In this document: positions 35,589 to 44,105 of the stretch, one piece after another | Numbering within the stretch: position 1 is the first letter of the stretch | How the letters are laid out: each line of letters starts with the position of its first letter | NCBI RefSeq assembly: GCF_001426865.1 | Contig: NZ_LMFO01000005.1 | Coordinates: 1 to 64,000, forward strand | DNA: 64,000 bases | Reading direction: 5' to 3' | Source of the DNA: Paenibacillus sp. Root52 | GTDB lineage: Bacteria; Bacillota; Bacilli; Paenibacillales; Paenibacillaceae | Position numbers and translations under genes: made by a program | The notes under the pieces: generated by a model | Told to the model about the DNA's origin: nothing | The model's database searches: none | Seen by the model: only the letters and a program-made list of their open reading frames with translations

Positions 35589-37490
35589 ATGAAAAATGTG
35601 CCCAAAGCTATCGTCGTCTTATGGATTGGTTTATTGATACTCCTGTACTGGCCGCTGGAGGTTCGTGCTGCGGTTATACAAGAGAACGACAAGCCTGTTC
35701 CGATTATGACGTGGGAAGTCAAGTGGGGGAATGCACACGATCGGGGATTTATAAGTGAAGCGAAGCATTATGATGAAGTGTGGGAACGGCAAGGGATAGA
35801 TAAATTAGAGAATAATATGATGAACCCGCCCTCCGGATCACTTTGGACTCGCTTGACCATTCCTGAGATACAAGAGGATAATGATGCAATTCGGTTCGAA
35901 AATATCAAAGGTCAACATATTGTGATTTATTTGGAAGACCAGAAGGTATACGAGAACTATCATTATAATTACGATAACAATGCAGTACTATTGCCATTGA
36001 CGATGGAGAACTCTAACCAGAAGCTGTATGTATGGGCAGAGAATACGGATGGTCTAATGGGGATATACGGGACGGTTGAGGTAGGGTCTTACAGTGTCCT
36101 ACAGGGAGAGTTTATGCGCAACGGCTTATTGGATGTGATATTGGGAGCAACATTCCTATTCACAGCTCTTGCGATGTTAAGCTGCACCTTCTTTCTCGGG
36201 AAATTTTATACCGGATTATGGATTTCATTAATCATTGTCATAAGTTCCATTGGCACGATGATTATTACGTACTCGCCATTTCTGTACACTTTCTACCAAG
36301 TACATGGAAATTTGTATTCTGTCCTATTTGATCTATCTATGTTAACAGGCATGCCTGCTTTATGTTATTTCTTCGAACAGGTTATTGGAAGTGGGCCTTA
36401 TCGGATCTTCACCAAGCTACGCAAGTTTCAACTTATGTACTCTATGGTAGCTATTCTAGCATTAATTTTATATTTTGTTTCTAGTGGTGAGTGGGATCTG
36501 TTCTATGTCCTGTTGGTTCAAAAAGGGAACGGCATTATTCTCGTCATTTTATTAACTTTATTAATGATTGGTACAGTCACTAAGGCACTTCAGCGAGATT
36601 GGGAAGGTATATTGCTCGCTGCGGGTTATGGGACATTTGCGTTGGTGAGCATTGCAGAATTGGTATTCTATTATCAACGTAATGGGATGTATCATCTGTT
36701 GTGGTGGAAGTGGGCCGTCGTTATATTCATCGTATCGCTTATTGCCATTCTCGGTAATCGATTCGCAGAGAAACATACAAAGGTCATCGAATATTCCAAG
36801 GAATTGGAGCTGTTCAATAACGAGTTGCAACGGTCGGAGAAGATGGAGATTATTAGTGAACTTGCTGCTTCGGTGGCTCACGAGGTCCGTAATCCACTAC
36901 AGGTTACGAGAGGTTTTCTGCAACTCATGACTGAACAGGAGGATAGTAAAAACAAAGGGTATGTACGGATTGCGTTGGAAGAACTTGATCGAGCATCCGG
37001 GATCATAACGGACTTCCTTACATTTGCCAAACCGGAGTTTGATCATATTATCTCTCTCAACATTGCGGATGAATTCAATCATATTGAAGGCATTCTCGTG
37101 CCGATGGCTAATCTAGAGGGGGGTAAGATCACAACAGATATTCCTCCAGATTTATGGATCAGAGGTAATTCGTCTAAATTCAAACAAGCCTTTATTAATA
37201 TTATTAAAAATAGCATTGAGGCTCTACAAGGAAGCGGTCAGATCGATATTTGGGCATATGCTCAAGATGGTACCGTCAAGGTACACGTGCGGGATAATGG
37301 AGAAGGAATGGACGAAGAGGCGCTAGTTCGTCTTGGAGAGCCCTATTTTTCGAATAAAATCAAAGGCACAGGACTTGGCATGATGGTGACATTCAGGATT
37401 GTAGAAGCCATGCATGGTGAGATCACCTTTACAAGTACCAAAGGTGTAGGAACAGAAGCCGTTGTAACTTTTGCTGAGTTCGTCGAGTGA
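35589..37490 (+). CDS. Membrane sensor histidine kinase
   Basis: 633 aa. A signal-like helix (about 8-27) leads into an extracellular beta-rich domain (about 28-175). About seven membrane segments follow (about 180-390), a 7TMR-DISM-like layout. The coiled coil leads to HisKA with the phospho-acceptor His431 in SVAHEVRNPLQVTRGFLQLM, as in Bacillus sporulation kinases. The ATPase boxes are N (INIIKNSIEALQG), G1 (DNGEGMDEE) and G2 (GTGLGMMV). GAGGTG lies 6 nt before ATG. There is no response regulator next to it, so the partner is elsewhere, possibly the phosphorelay. Confidence 0.88.
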   Translation: MKNVPKAIVVLWIGLLILLYWPLEVRAAVIQENDKPVPIMTWEVKWGNAHDRGFISEAKHYDEVWERQGIDKLENNMMNPPSGSLWTRLTIPEIQEDNDAIRFENIKGQHIVIYLEDQKVYENYHYNYDNNAVLLPLTMENSNQKLYVWAENTDGLMGIYGTVEVGSYSVLQGEFMRNGLLDVILGATFLFTALAMLSCTFFLGKFYTGLWISLIIVISSIGTMIITYSPFLYTFYQVHGNLYSVLFDLSMLTGMPALCYFFEQVIGSGPYRIFTKLRKFQLMYSMVAILALILYFVSSGEWDLFYVLLVQKGNGIILVILLTLLMIGTVTKALQRDWEGILLAAGYGTFALVSIAELVFYYQRNGMYHLLWWKWAVVIFIVSLIAILGNRFAEKHTKVIEYSKELELFNNELQRSEKMEIISELAASVAHEVRNPLQVTRGFLQLMTEQEDSKNKGYVRIALEELDRASGIITDFLTFAKPEFDHIISLNIADEFNHIEGILVPMANLEGGKITTDIPPDLWIRGNSSKFKQAFINIIKNSIEALQGSGQIDIWAYAQDGTVKVHVRDNGEGMDEEALVRLGEPYFSNKIKGTGLGMMVTFRIVEAMHGEITFTSTKGVGTEAVVTFAEFVE

Positions 37491-37643
37491 CGAATCGGCA
37501 GAAGGATACAGCGGTTTTTTGCTGTGGCTGATTAGTCTGTCATGTAATCATTTATCGAATGATGCAAAATCTTGGAATAAAAAAGCAAGGATTAGGTTCA
37601 CACTAGAGAAAACGAACCTCGACATAGGAAAGGCGGTACAGAA

Positions 37644-38378
37644 ATGAAACTCAGATGGAAAACATGGTTGGCTAGTGGGATCATTGCCACATTCGTAGTA
37701 GCCTCCAATGGATATGCAGTATCTGCACACTCGTTCTCCGAACCGAACAGCACGCCAAAGGAAAATTCATCCTCCACGTCCGCTCCAAATAAACTACCTT
37801 GCATTCAAGTAGGACATGGGCTGTTTATGATTGGCGAGACGGCAGATCTACTGGGGATTGGCCTTCGGGATTTGAAGGAACAGATGGAGCTTGGCAAAAC
37901 GTTGTCTCAGATCGCAAAGGAAAGAAAAGGTCTTAGCGAGGAACAATTGCTGCAGAAGTTAAAGCCTTCTCTTACGAAGCGCTTAGATCAAGCAACAGCT
38001 GATGGTTGTTTAACGAAAGAACAAGCTGCAGCTGCCAAGGCAAGTATGGATGAGAAGCTGAAGAAGGTTATCAACACGCCACTGAGAGAGTTGCGACGGG
38101 AATTTGCAGGTCATGGCAGAAAACATCCTGCTATGAATCAGAAGACGATTGCGAAGTTTATTGGCATTACTCCGGCTCAGCTTGAAGAGCAGCTGAGACA
38201 GGGAAAGTCATTAGCCCAAATTGCCGAAGCTCACGGCATTAGTGAATCACAACTGATCAACAAGATGAAAGAGGAATTAACAGGTGATCTGAAGCGATTG
38301 GTTCATCGAAAGGGAGGGGCACATGCTGCTCCCCATGAGCATGCTCCAGGACATCCGGCTGTTACTGAATCAGAATGA
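37644..38378 (+). CDS. Secreted protein with two copies of a helical repeat
   Basis: 244 aa. Signal peptide (MKLRWKTWLASGIIATFVVASNG, cleavage near AVSA). Two related helical modules follow: LGIGLRDLKEQMELGKTLSQIAKERKG (about 71-97) and IGITPAQLEEQLRQGKSLAQIAEAHG (about 173-198), each with a trailing helix. The C-terminus is His/Pro-rich (HAAPHEHAPGHP), which may bind metal. Such repeats are common in uncharacterised secreted Bacillales proteins. AAAGGCGG lies before the ATG. Function unknown. Confidence 0.75.
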   Translation: MKLRWKTWLASGIIATFVVASNGYAVSAHSFSEPNSTPKENSSSTSAPNKLPCIQVGHGLFMIGETADLLGIGLRDLKEQMELGKTLSQIAKERKGLSEEQLLQKLKPSLTKRLDQATADGCLTKEQAAAAKASMDEKLKKVINTPLRELRREFAGHGRKHPAMNQKTIAKFIGITPAQLEEQLRQGKSLAQIAEAHGISESQLINKMKEELTGDLKRLVHRKGGAHAAPHEHAPGHPAVTESE

Positions 38379-38396
38379 GAATGAGCTCAAGAAACA

Positions 38397-38440
38397 GGTC
38401 AGGGCATCCATATCTATACGATGGATGCCCTGACCGATTT
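38397..38440. terminator. Bidirectional terminator
   Basis: A perfect 15-bp stem, GGTCAGGGCATCCAT (38397-38411) with ATGGATGCCCTGACC (38421-38435), between convergent genes. Confidence 0.75.
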
Positions 38441-38511
38441 GTAAGCAAACATTTTAAAGCAAAAGTTCCTTGGAAATGAGTCAATGAAAAAACATCAACA
38501 TCAATGGTAAA

Positions 38512-39774
38512 TTAATGAACATCAGGTTCAGCTAACGCTTGTTGCTTAGTTGATAGCGATGTACTGTAACCGGCTTTATGCCTCGGTAGTGATTCATCAG
38601 TGCTGTGTACCGGTGAATTCGAACGTTTCCTCCTTTGCAGCCCAACGGTAAACCGGGAGCCAGGCAACTTCGATAGTCCCCAGCTTATCGCAAGTGAGAT
38701 CGATACAGTTACCAAGAAGGAAAGTAGTGTAACAGGTAAGTGCCAGCCTGTTAATAGCAACGGTCTAGTCACATAAGCAATGCAATAGATAATTAAGGCG
38801 TGTACCAAGTATCCGCCGAACGAATAACGGCCAATCCACGTAAATAGTTGCTGGAAGCGAGTATTTTTGCTGCGAAGTAAAACAAGGAATCCATATAACA
38901 TCAGCATCTGCGCCATTATAATGATGAACGTTGTTGGCTTCAGATAGGTGGAAATATTCAGATTCACAATATCCCCAGAGCCCTTAAGCACATCGTAACC
39001 TAGCCAGATATACATACCGATGAAGAGGCATATCAACCAAGGTAACGCCCGAACCATCCAATGCCTCCAATGTTCTATGCCCCAAGCACATACAGCTCCA
39101 AGTAAGAAATAGAACCAATACATTGCCCAGGAGTAGGAGCGGTACTCCAGCAATGTTGACCAAGGTGGAGAGAGAGCTGCTGTCCAGCCAGCCATGTCAT
39201 AATAAGACCACTTCATCAGCATTGTATATAATGCTGCCGCAATGAGAACAAGTGCGATAACCGACTGTGTTCCCGTCAATTTGGTCATCTTCCCTAGTTT
39301 CCTCTGTACGAACTGCGCTGCTCGAAGGAATAACGGGAACAGTACGTAGAACTGGAATACCATAAGGACAAACCAGAGGTGATACCCCGTCTGAGGAAGG
39401 AACAACTCACGGATCAAGCTTCGAACATCAAACGTACCTGATTGCCAGAACTCAGGTGTGAAAATGCGTACCGCCAGCCAGTAGATTAGAGTCCACAGCA
39501 CAAAAGGCACATAAATGTCCCCAAACCGTTTACGGATAAAACGAGGGTAGTCAGGCTTCTTATGACTATGATGATAAAATAACAGCACGCCGGCTAGAAA
39601 TACAAATGTAGGTGTACCGAAACGAGTCAGGTGGTAAATCATCGTTAACATAATGGAATCCGGCTGTGCAATATCTGCGCGATAGATATATTCTGCTATA
39701 CTGTGTTGCATAACGATGGCAAGAAACGCCATACCTCGTAGCTGTGTCCATTCTTCAATACGCGGTTTGCTCAC
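38512..39774 (-). CDS. Integral membrane acyltransferase (Acyltransferase_3 family)
   Basis: 420 aa with about ten membrane segments. The N-terminal motif QLRGMAFLAIVMQHS holds the family His, and RFGTPTFVFLAGVLLFYH follows. These proteins acetylate or acylate surface polysaccharides. GTG start with AAGGAGG 9 nt upstream. The LCP gene lies upstream on the same strand with its own terminator, and both belong to cell-envelope glycopolymer metabolism. The acceptor is unknown. Confidence 0.85.
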   Translation of the reverse strand: MSKPRIEEWTQLRGMAFLAIVMQHSIAEYIYRADIAQPDSIMLTMIYHLTRFGTPTFVFLAGVLLFYHHSHKKPDYPRFIRKRFGDIYVPFVLWTLIYWLAVRIFTPEFWQSGTFDVRSLIRELFLPQTGYHLWFVLMVFQFYVLFPLFLRAAQFVQRKLGKMTKLTGTQSVIALVLIAAALYTMLMKWSYYDMAGWTAALSPPWSTLLEYRSYSWAMYWFYFLLGAVCAWGIEHWRHWMVRALPWLICLFIGMYIWLGYDVLKGSGDIVNLNISTYLKPTTFIIIMAQMLMLYGFLVLLRSKNTRFQQLFTWIGRYSFGGYLVHALIIYCIAYVTRPLLLTGWHLPVTLLSFLVTVSISLAISWGLSKLPGSRFTVGLQRRKRSNSPVHSTDESLPRHKAGYSTSLSTKQQALAEPDVH

Positions 39775-39858
39775 ATGTCACCGCCTCCTTGCAAATAAAC
39801 ATTCACCTCTAAGGGTACCGTTCTAACATTAAGAGGGCATTAAATGGCGAGAATTGGA

Positions 39859-39887
39859 TAAAAAAAAGGTGGCGAATCGCCACCTTA
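39859..39887 (-). terminator. Terminator of the LCP gene
   Basis: AAGGTGGCG pairs with CGCCACCTT with a 3-nt loop. Eight A on the left give a strong U tract on the minus strand. Confidence 0.9.
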
Positions 39888-39907
39888 ACGGAATGTGTAT
39901 GTGTATG

Positions 39908-40912
39908 CTAATTTAGATCTTTGTTTTGATCTGGATTCGCTGCGTCATCCTCTGGAGTTTCTGCATCTTGTGCGAATAAATCTTGAATATAGGCTTGGAG
40001 CCTAGCTTCGTTCACACCAAGAACCTGAGCGGAGCCTACAAGCTCATTCGTCAGTAACTTATTTGGTGGAATCTGTTGCTTGTCAATCTCATTCGCATTA
40101 ATGTCGAAGCCGAGTGCTGCCAGTTTGAGCATCTGGGTTGGACTGAGATCTGTCTCGATATAAGGAGCAACGGCTTCCAGAATGTCTGGAATCTTGAAGA
40201 GCGATGTGGTGCTCTGCATCTTCTTAGCAAGCTCTGTTATGAAGATTCGCTGACGCTCCGTTCGAGTGAAGTCGGAGGTGGCGTCATGTCTGAAACGGAC
40301 ATATTGGAGAGCTGTTTTTCCATCCATATGCTGTAGCCCTTTTTTCAAATCGATATCATACATATGCTTGTCTGCTTTGCTGGTGTAGTACATGTCTTTC
40401 TCCACGTCGATATCTAGACCGCCGACCGCGTCTACAAGGGCTATGAAGCCAGTGAAATCAGTGTAAACGTAATGCTGAATCGGAATACCAAGCAAGTTGC
40501 TGACAGTTTCCTTCGTCAGTTGGGCACCGCCATATGAGAAGGCTGCATTCAATCTGCTTTTGCCGTGTCCGGGAATGCTCACGTACGTGTCCCGCAGTAC
40601 AGAGAAGAGATGAGCCTTTTTCGTGACAGGATCGATCGAAGCGATCATAACCGAGTCGGAACGCCCCGCGTCATCTCCTCTGGAGTCTCCTCCAAGCAAC
40701 AAAATGTTAACGCGCTCTTTGCCGTCCCATTTGGGAATCGTGGCAGTTGGTGTTTCATTCGTTTCTGTCTCGGATGAGGGTTCGGATGAAGAGCCGGCTG
40801 CTGTCGAGATACTATTGGCAAAATGAACGATTGAATATCCGTAGTATACAATGACGCCTGTAACAATGAGCGCCAAGGTCAGGGCTGTCCCCCATAACCA
40901 TTTTTTGTGCAT
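39908..40912 (-). CDS. LytR-CpsA-Psr (LCP) family glycopolymer transferase
   Basis: 334 aa. A single N-terminal membrane helix (LWGTALTLALIVTGVIVYYG) is followed by a Ser/Glu-rich linker and the LCP domain. Motifs are NILLLGGDSRGDDAGRSDSVM, FSVLRDTYVSIPGHGKSRLNAA and LQYVRFRHDATSDFTRTERQR, with the Arg and Asp residues that bind the pyrophosphate lipid. It should attach teichoic-acid-type polymers to peptidoglycan outside the cell. ATG 40912 is 8 nt from AAAGG; the GTG opening the frame lies inside that site. Confidence 0.92.
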   Translation of the reverse strand: MHKKWLWGTALTLALIVTGVIVYYGYSIVHFANSISTAAGSSSEPSSETETNETPTATIPKWDGKERVNILLLGGDSRGDDAGRSDSVMIASIDPVTKKAHLFSVLRDTYVSIPGHGKSRLNAAFSYGGAQLTKETVSNLLGIPIQHYVYTDFTGFIALVDAVGGLDIDVEKDMYYTSKADKHMYDIDLKKGLQHMDGKTALQYVRFRHDATSDFTRTERQRIFITELAKKMQSTTSLFKIPDILEAVAPYIETDLSPTQMLKLAALGFDINANEIDKQQIPPNKLLTNELVGSAQVLGVNEARLQAYIQDLFAQDAETPEDDAANPDQNKDLN

Positions 40913-41144
40913 AATCTTCACCTTTCTTAGACATTTGTATCAGCATTTTGCATCCTTTAAAGCGAATGGCTTCAAAATGCAGGATATAGATTATCAGGAT
41001 CATCCTGATCTAGGCCCTGCTGATTCGGAAGTCACTCTTGGGATTGAATCAAACTGCTCTCGTATATGTAACCCAAATCATTTTAACAAAAAGTAAGGCA
41101 AATGTCCTGTTTGATTTCGAAAGTTCGGTTGATTCGTGGTTTGT

Positions 41145-41173
41145 TTGACAAATAGTTAGTGTATATTTAATAT
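41145..41173 (+). promoter_or_regulatory. Sigma-A-type promoter of the PAP2 phosphatase gene
   Basis: TTGACA (41145-41150), 17 nt, TAATAT (41168-41173), 48 nt before the ATG. The rest of the 40913-41220 gap has no gene. Confidence 0.6.
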
Positions 41174-41220
41174 GTAAAAAATAATCTAGGTTTGTGTGAT
41201 GGGGGTATTAAGCTTCGAAT

Positions 41221-41772
41221 ATGAATCAATCTATTTTTAACTGGATTAATCAGTTCGCGGATCGAATTCCGCTGCTTGACTGGTTTATGATTACCTCGGC
41301 TGAGTATGCCGTATGGGTCATGATTGCTCTGCTTGTCCTGGTATGGTTTGTTGGAGATGCTCAGAAGCAGCGAATCGTGTTCTATGCGTGCGTGTCTTCT
41401 ATAGTGGCACTTGTGTTAGCAAAATGGGGCATTTCACCTGTCGTAGGCCATCCTAGGCCGTTTATGGAAGGTGTTGTGAACCAGCTGGTTCCACATGTGC
41501 CTGATCCGTCTTTTCCAAGTAAGCATGCATCCTTTGTCTTTGCGCTTGCTGCAGCATCGTTTTTCATTGCACGGCGCTTCGGATATTGGATGTTATTACT
41601 CGCTGTGCTAACAGGTGTATCACGCGTCTATGTGGGGGTTCATTACCCAGGAGATATTGTAGGTGGATTCATTCTGGGAAGTTTGGTCAGCGTCATTTTG
41701 ATTGTTACACGTCAATACACGAAGTCCGTTCCTGACTTTTTCATTCAGATTCATCAAAGAATTTTTCGCTAA
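41221..41772 (+). CDS. bcrC: PAP2-type undecaprenyl-diphosphatase (BcrC-like)
   Basis: 183 aa membrane phosphatase recycling undecaprenyl-PP to the monophosphate for cell-wall synthesis; relatives give bacitracin resistance. The three PAP2 signatures are KWGISPVVGHPRPF, PSFPSKHASF, and SRVYVGVHYPGDIVGG with catalytic His and Asp. About five membrane segments. The GGGGGT site is 14 nt from ATG, weak. It is divergent from the LCP gene, another user of undecaprenyl-linked polymer. The symbol reflects closest family resemblance; other PAP2 phosphatases cannot be excluded. Confidence 0.8.
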   Translation: MNQSIFNWINQFADRIPLLDWFMITSAEYAVWVMIALLVLVWFVGDAQKQRIVFYACVSSIVALVLAKWGISPVVGHPRPFMEGVVNQLVPHVPDPSFPSKHASFVFALAAASFFIARRFGYWMLLLAVLTGVSRVYVGVHYPGDIVGGFILGSLVSVILIVTRQYTKSVPDFFIQIHQRIFR

Positions 41773-41839
41773 TTCATCAGTTTGAGAAATTTGCCTCACT
41801 TATAGTAAAAGCCAATATAGAAAAAGGGAAAATAAAAAG

Positions 41840-41881
41840 AGCCTCATTTTTATGGTGTTGCCAGGAAAATGAGGCTTTTTG
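41840..41881 (+). terminator. Terminator of the PAP2 gene
   Basis: AGCCTCATTTT (41840-41850) pairs with AAAATGAGGCT (41866-41876), followed by TTTTG. Confidence 0.85.
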
Positions 41882-42039
41882 TGCTGTGAATTTCCGAACA
41901 TATTCTGAGCTTTTACTAAAGTGATTGTAAATTTTCATTGTTAAATGAAATTTATGAAAGATGGATGGGATATATCTACAATTTACGACGGAGTTTGTCG
42001 ATATAGTATTGATATGTACGATGCTAAGGAGTGGGAACT

Positions 42040-43779
42040 ATGAAGAACACGTGGGGAAACGTGGCGGGGAAATTTAGGTTAACGATTCGCATGAAGTTAT
42101 TACTTGGTTTTGCAATCGTGGTCGCATTGCTTGCCTTTGTAAGCATCTATTCGGCAACACAGATTAAGGACATGTCGAATAAGGCTAATGCAATTGATCA
42201 GACATGGATGCCTAGTGTTACGCTGTTGGGACAAATGAATGGTGATGTATCCGATGTAGAGCGTCTTGCTTTGGCGGTTATCGTGGAAACGAGCCAAGAG
42301 GAGATTACCAAGCTCAATGAATCTTTGCAGTTTCTCTTAACCAAGATTGAGGATGAGCGTAAACAGCTCGTTGGACTGATTGCCAGCAATGAAGAAGCCA
42401 TGAAGCTATACAATGAGAGCTTTAGTCCAAACTACGATGCCTATGTGGAAAAGATGCCTGCATTCATTGAGTTCGGCAAAAGTAACAATTATGGTGAGGC
42501 GAGTAGACTTCATAGTGAATCCTATCCTCTATGGTATACAGCGAATGATACGATTGCTAAATTGATTGAACTTGGCAACAATGGATCAGATGAGGCTACG
42601 AATTCATCGGTTGAATCAGCCGAAAGAGCTTTTGTCATTATTATTGCACTGAGTATCACAGCGATTGTGCTCGCATTAATTATTGCAATCTTTATCTCCA
42701 TTATCATCTCCAGACCAATTCAAAAAATGAATGAAGCAGCAATGCTTATTGCAAATGGAGACCTGACAGGAGAGACAATTCTCCTTAAGAACAAGGATGA
42801 GCTGGGAACCCTTGCAGAATCCTTCAACGTTATGACAGGTAATTTGCGTAATATGATCCAATCTGTATCTATGACTTCGCAACAAGTTGCAGCTTCATCG
42901 GAAGAATTGCTGGCTAGTGCGGAGCAAAATACAAGTGCATCCAAGCAAATCTCAGAAACGGTTGAAGAGCTGGCGGTAGGTACATCCGATCAAGTAAATA
43001 TCGTTAAGCGTTCATCCCAAGCGATGAGTGAGATGGCTCTAGGCTCAGAACAAATTGCAGAGCTTGCTCAAAGTGTATCGGTATCAGCGGTAGATGCAGC
43101 TAATCAGTCTTCCGAAGGAAATATGATCATCAAACAGGCTGTAGAACAAATGGGATCTGTACGTAATTCCATTGCTTCCTTATCGTCATTAGTTACGGGA
43201 TTGGGAGAACGTTCTACAGAGATCGGTAATATCACAGAGGTTATCAACAACATTGCTCGTCAAACGAACCTGCTTGCATTGAATGCTGCGATTGAAGCAG
43301 CTCGTGCAGGTGAGCATGGTAAAGGTTTCGCTGTCGTTGCTGGTGAAGTGCGTAAGCTGGCAGAGGAATCCTCGATCTCTGCACAGCGAATTACGGATCT
43401 GGTGCAATTGATTCAAAATGATACAGGCCATGCGGTACAAGCTGTGAAAGTGAACAGCAGCGAAACCGAAGCTGGAATCGAGATGGTAACTGCAGCAGGC
43501 CAAGCCTTCGAACAGATCTCAGATGCCGTGAACAAGGTAGCGGGTGAAATTCAAGAAGTATCAGCAGGCTCGGAAGAGATGTCAGCGAGTACGAATGAAG
43601 TTGTGGGATATGTAGATCAGATCTCCAATATTGCTGAGGAAGCTGCCGGGGGAGCGCATAACGTATCTGCTGCAACGGAGGAACAGTTAGCTTCCATGGA
43701 AGAGATTGCATCATCAGCGAGTTCATTGTCCCAAATGGCAGAGGAACTGCAAGAACAGATCAATAAATTCAAGGTATAG
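42040..43779 (+). CDS. Methyl-accepting chemotaxis protein with four-helix sensor
   Basis: 579 aa. The first membrane helix (about 20-40) is followed by a helical extracellular domain of about 150 residues (4HB_MCP type, [23 protein letters not shown] region). The second helix (about 198-222) is followed by HAMP ([19 protein letters not shown]) and the signalling coiled coil, whose tip reads [27 protein letters not shown] 42040 lies 8 nt from AAGGAG; the GTG opening the frame is part of the ribosome site region. Ligand unknown. Confidence 0.9.
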   Translation: MKNTWGNVAGKFRLTIRMKLLLGFAIVVALLAFVSIYSATQIKDMSNKANAIDQTWMPSVTLLGQMNGDVSDVERLALAVIVETSQEEITKLNESLQFLLTKIEDERKQLVGLIASNEEAMKLYNESFSPNYDAYVEKMPAFIEFGKSNNYGEASRLHSESYPLWYTANDTIAKLIELGNNGSDEATNSSVESAERAFVIIIALSITAIVLALIIAIFISIIISRPIQKMNEAAMLIANGDLTGETILLKNKDELGTLAESFNVMTGNLRNMIQSVSMTSQQVAASSEELLASAEQNTSASKQISETVEELAVGTSDQVNIVKRSSQAMSEMALGSEQIAELAQSVSVSAVDAANQSSEGNMIIKQAVEQMGSVRNSIASLSSLVTGLGERSTEIGNITEVINNIARQTNLLALNAAIEAARAGEHGKGFAVVAGEVRKLAEESSISAQRITDLVQLIQNDTGHAVQAVKVNSSETEAGIEMVTAAGQAFEQISDAVNKVAGEIQEVSAGSEEMSASTNEVVGYVDQISNIAEEAAGGAHNVSAATEEQLASMEEIASSASSLSQMAEELQEQINKFKV

Positions 43780-43856
43780 TCTATACCAACATCTCGCTGC
43801 TTATTGGAAGGAGCAGTGCAATGATGTAGCGGGCTTACTGGAATGCTAGTATGTAT

Positions 43857-43906
43857 AGAAGTCGTTGTCTGGCGGGATGTATTCCGTTAGGTGACGGCTT
43901 CTTTGG
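43857..43906 (+). terminator. Terminator of the chemoreceptor, rich in G-U pairs
   Basis: AGAAGTCGTTGTCTGGC (43857-43873) pairs with GTTAGGTGACGGCTTCT (43886-43902) if G-U pairs are counted, followed by TTGG. The rest of the 43780-44105 gap holds a TATAAT at 43992-43997, a possible -10 for the cellulase operon with no clear -35. Confidence 0.6.
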
Positions 43907-44105
43907 TATTGGAACATATCAAAGCTGAATATGTCACAACAATGTTATTTCAGAAGTCACCAATGCTTATATTGCAAGTTAGACAAAAGACTATAATGGA
44001 AATTAATGGTGGAATTAACAGGGAGTCACACCATAGAGAGGAGCGGGTTGGAATCGTTTTATACAAGGTAATATGTAACAGAATTGATGAAGAGGAGATG
44101 AATGA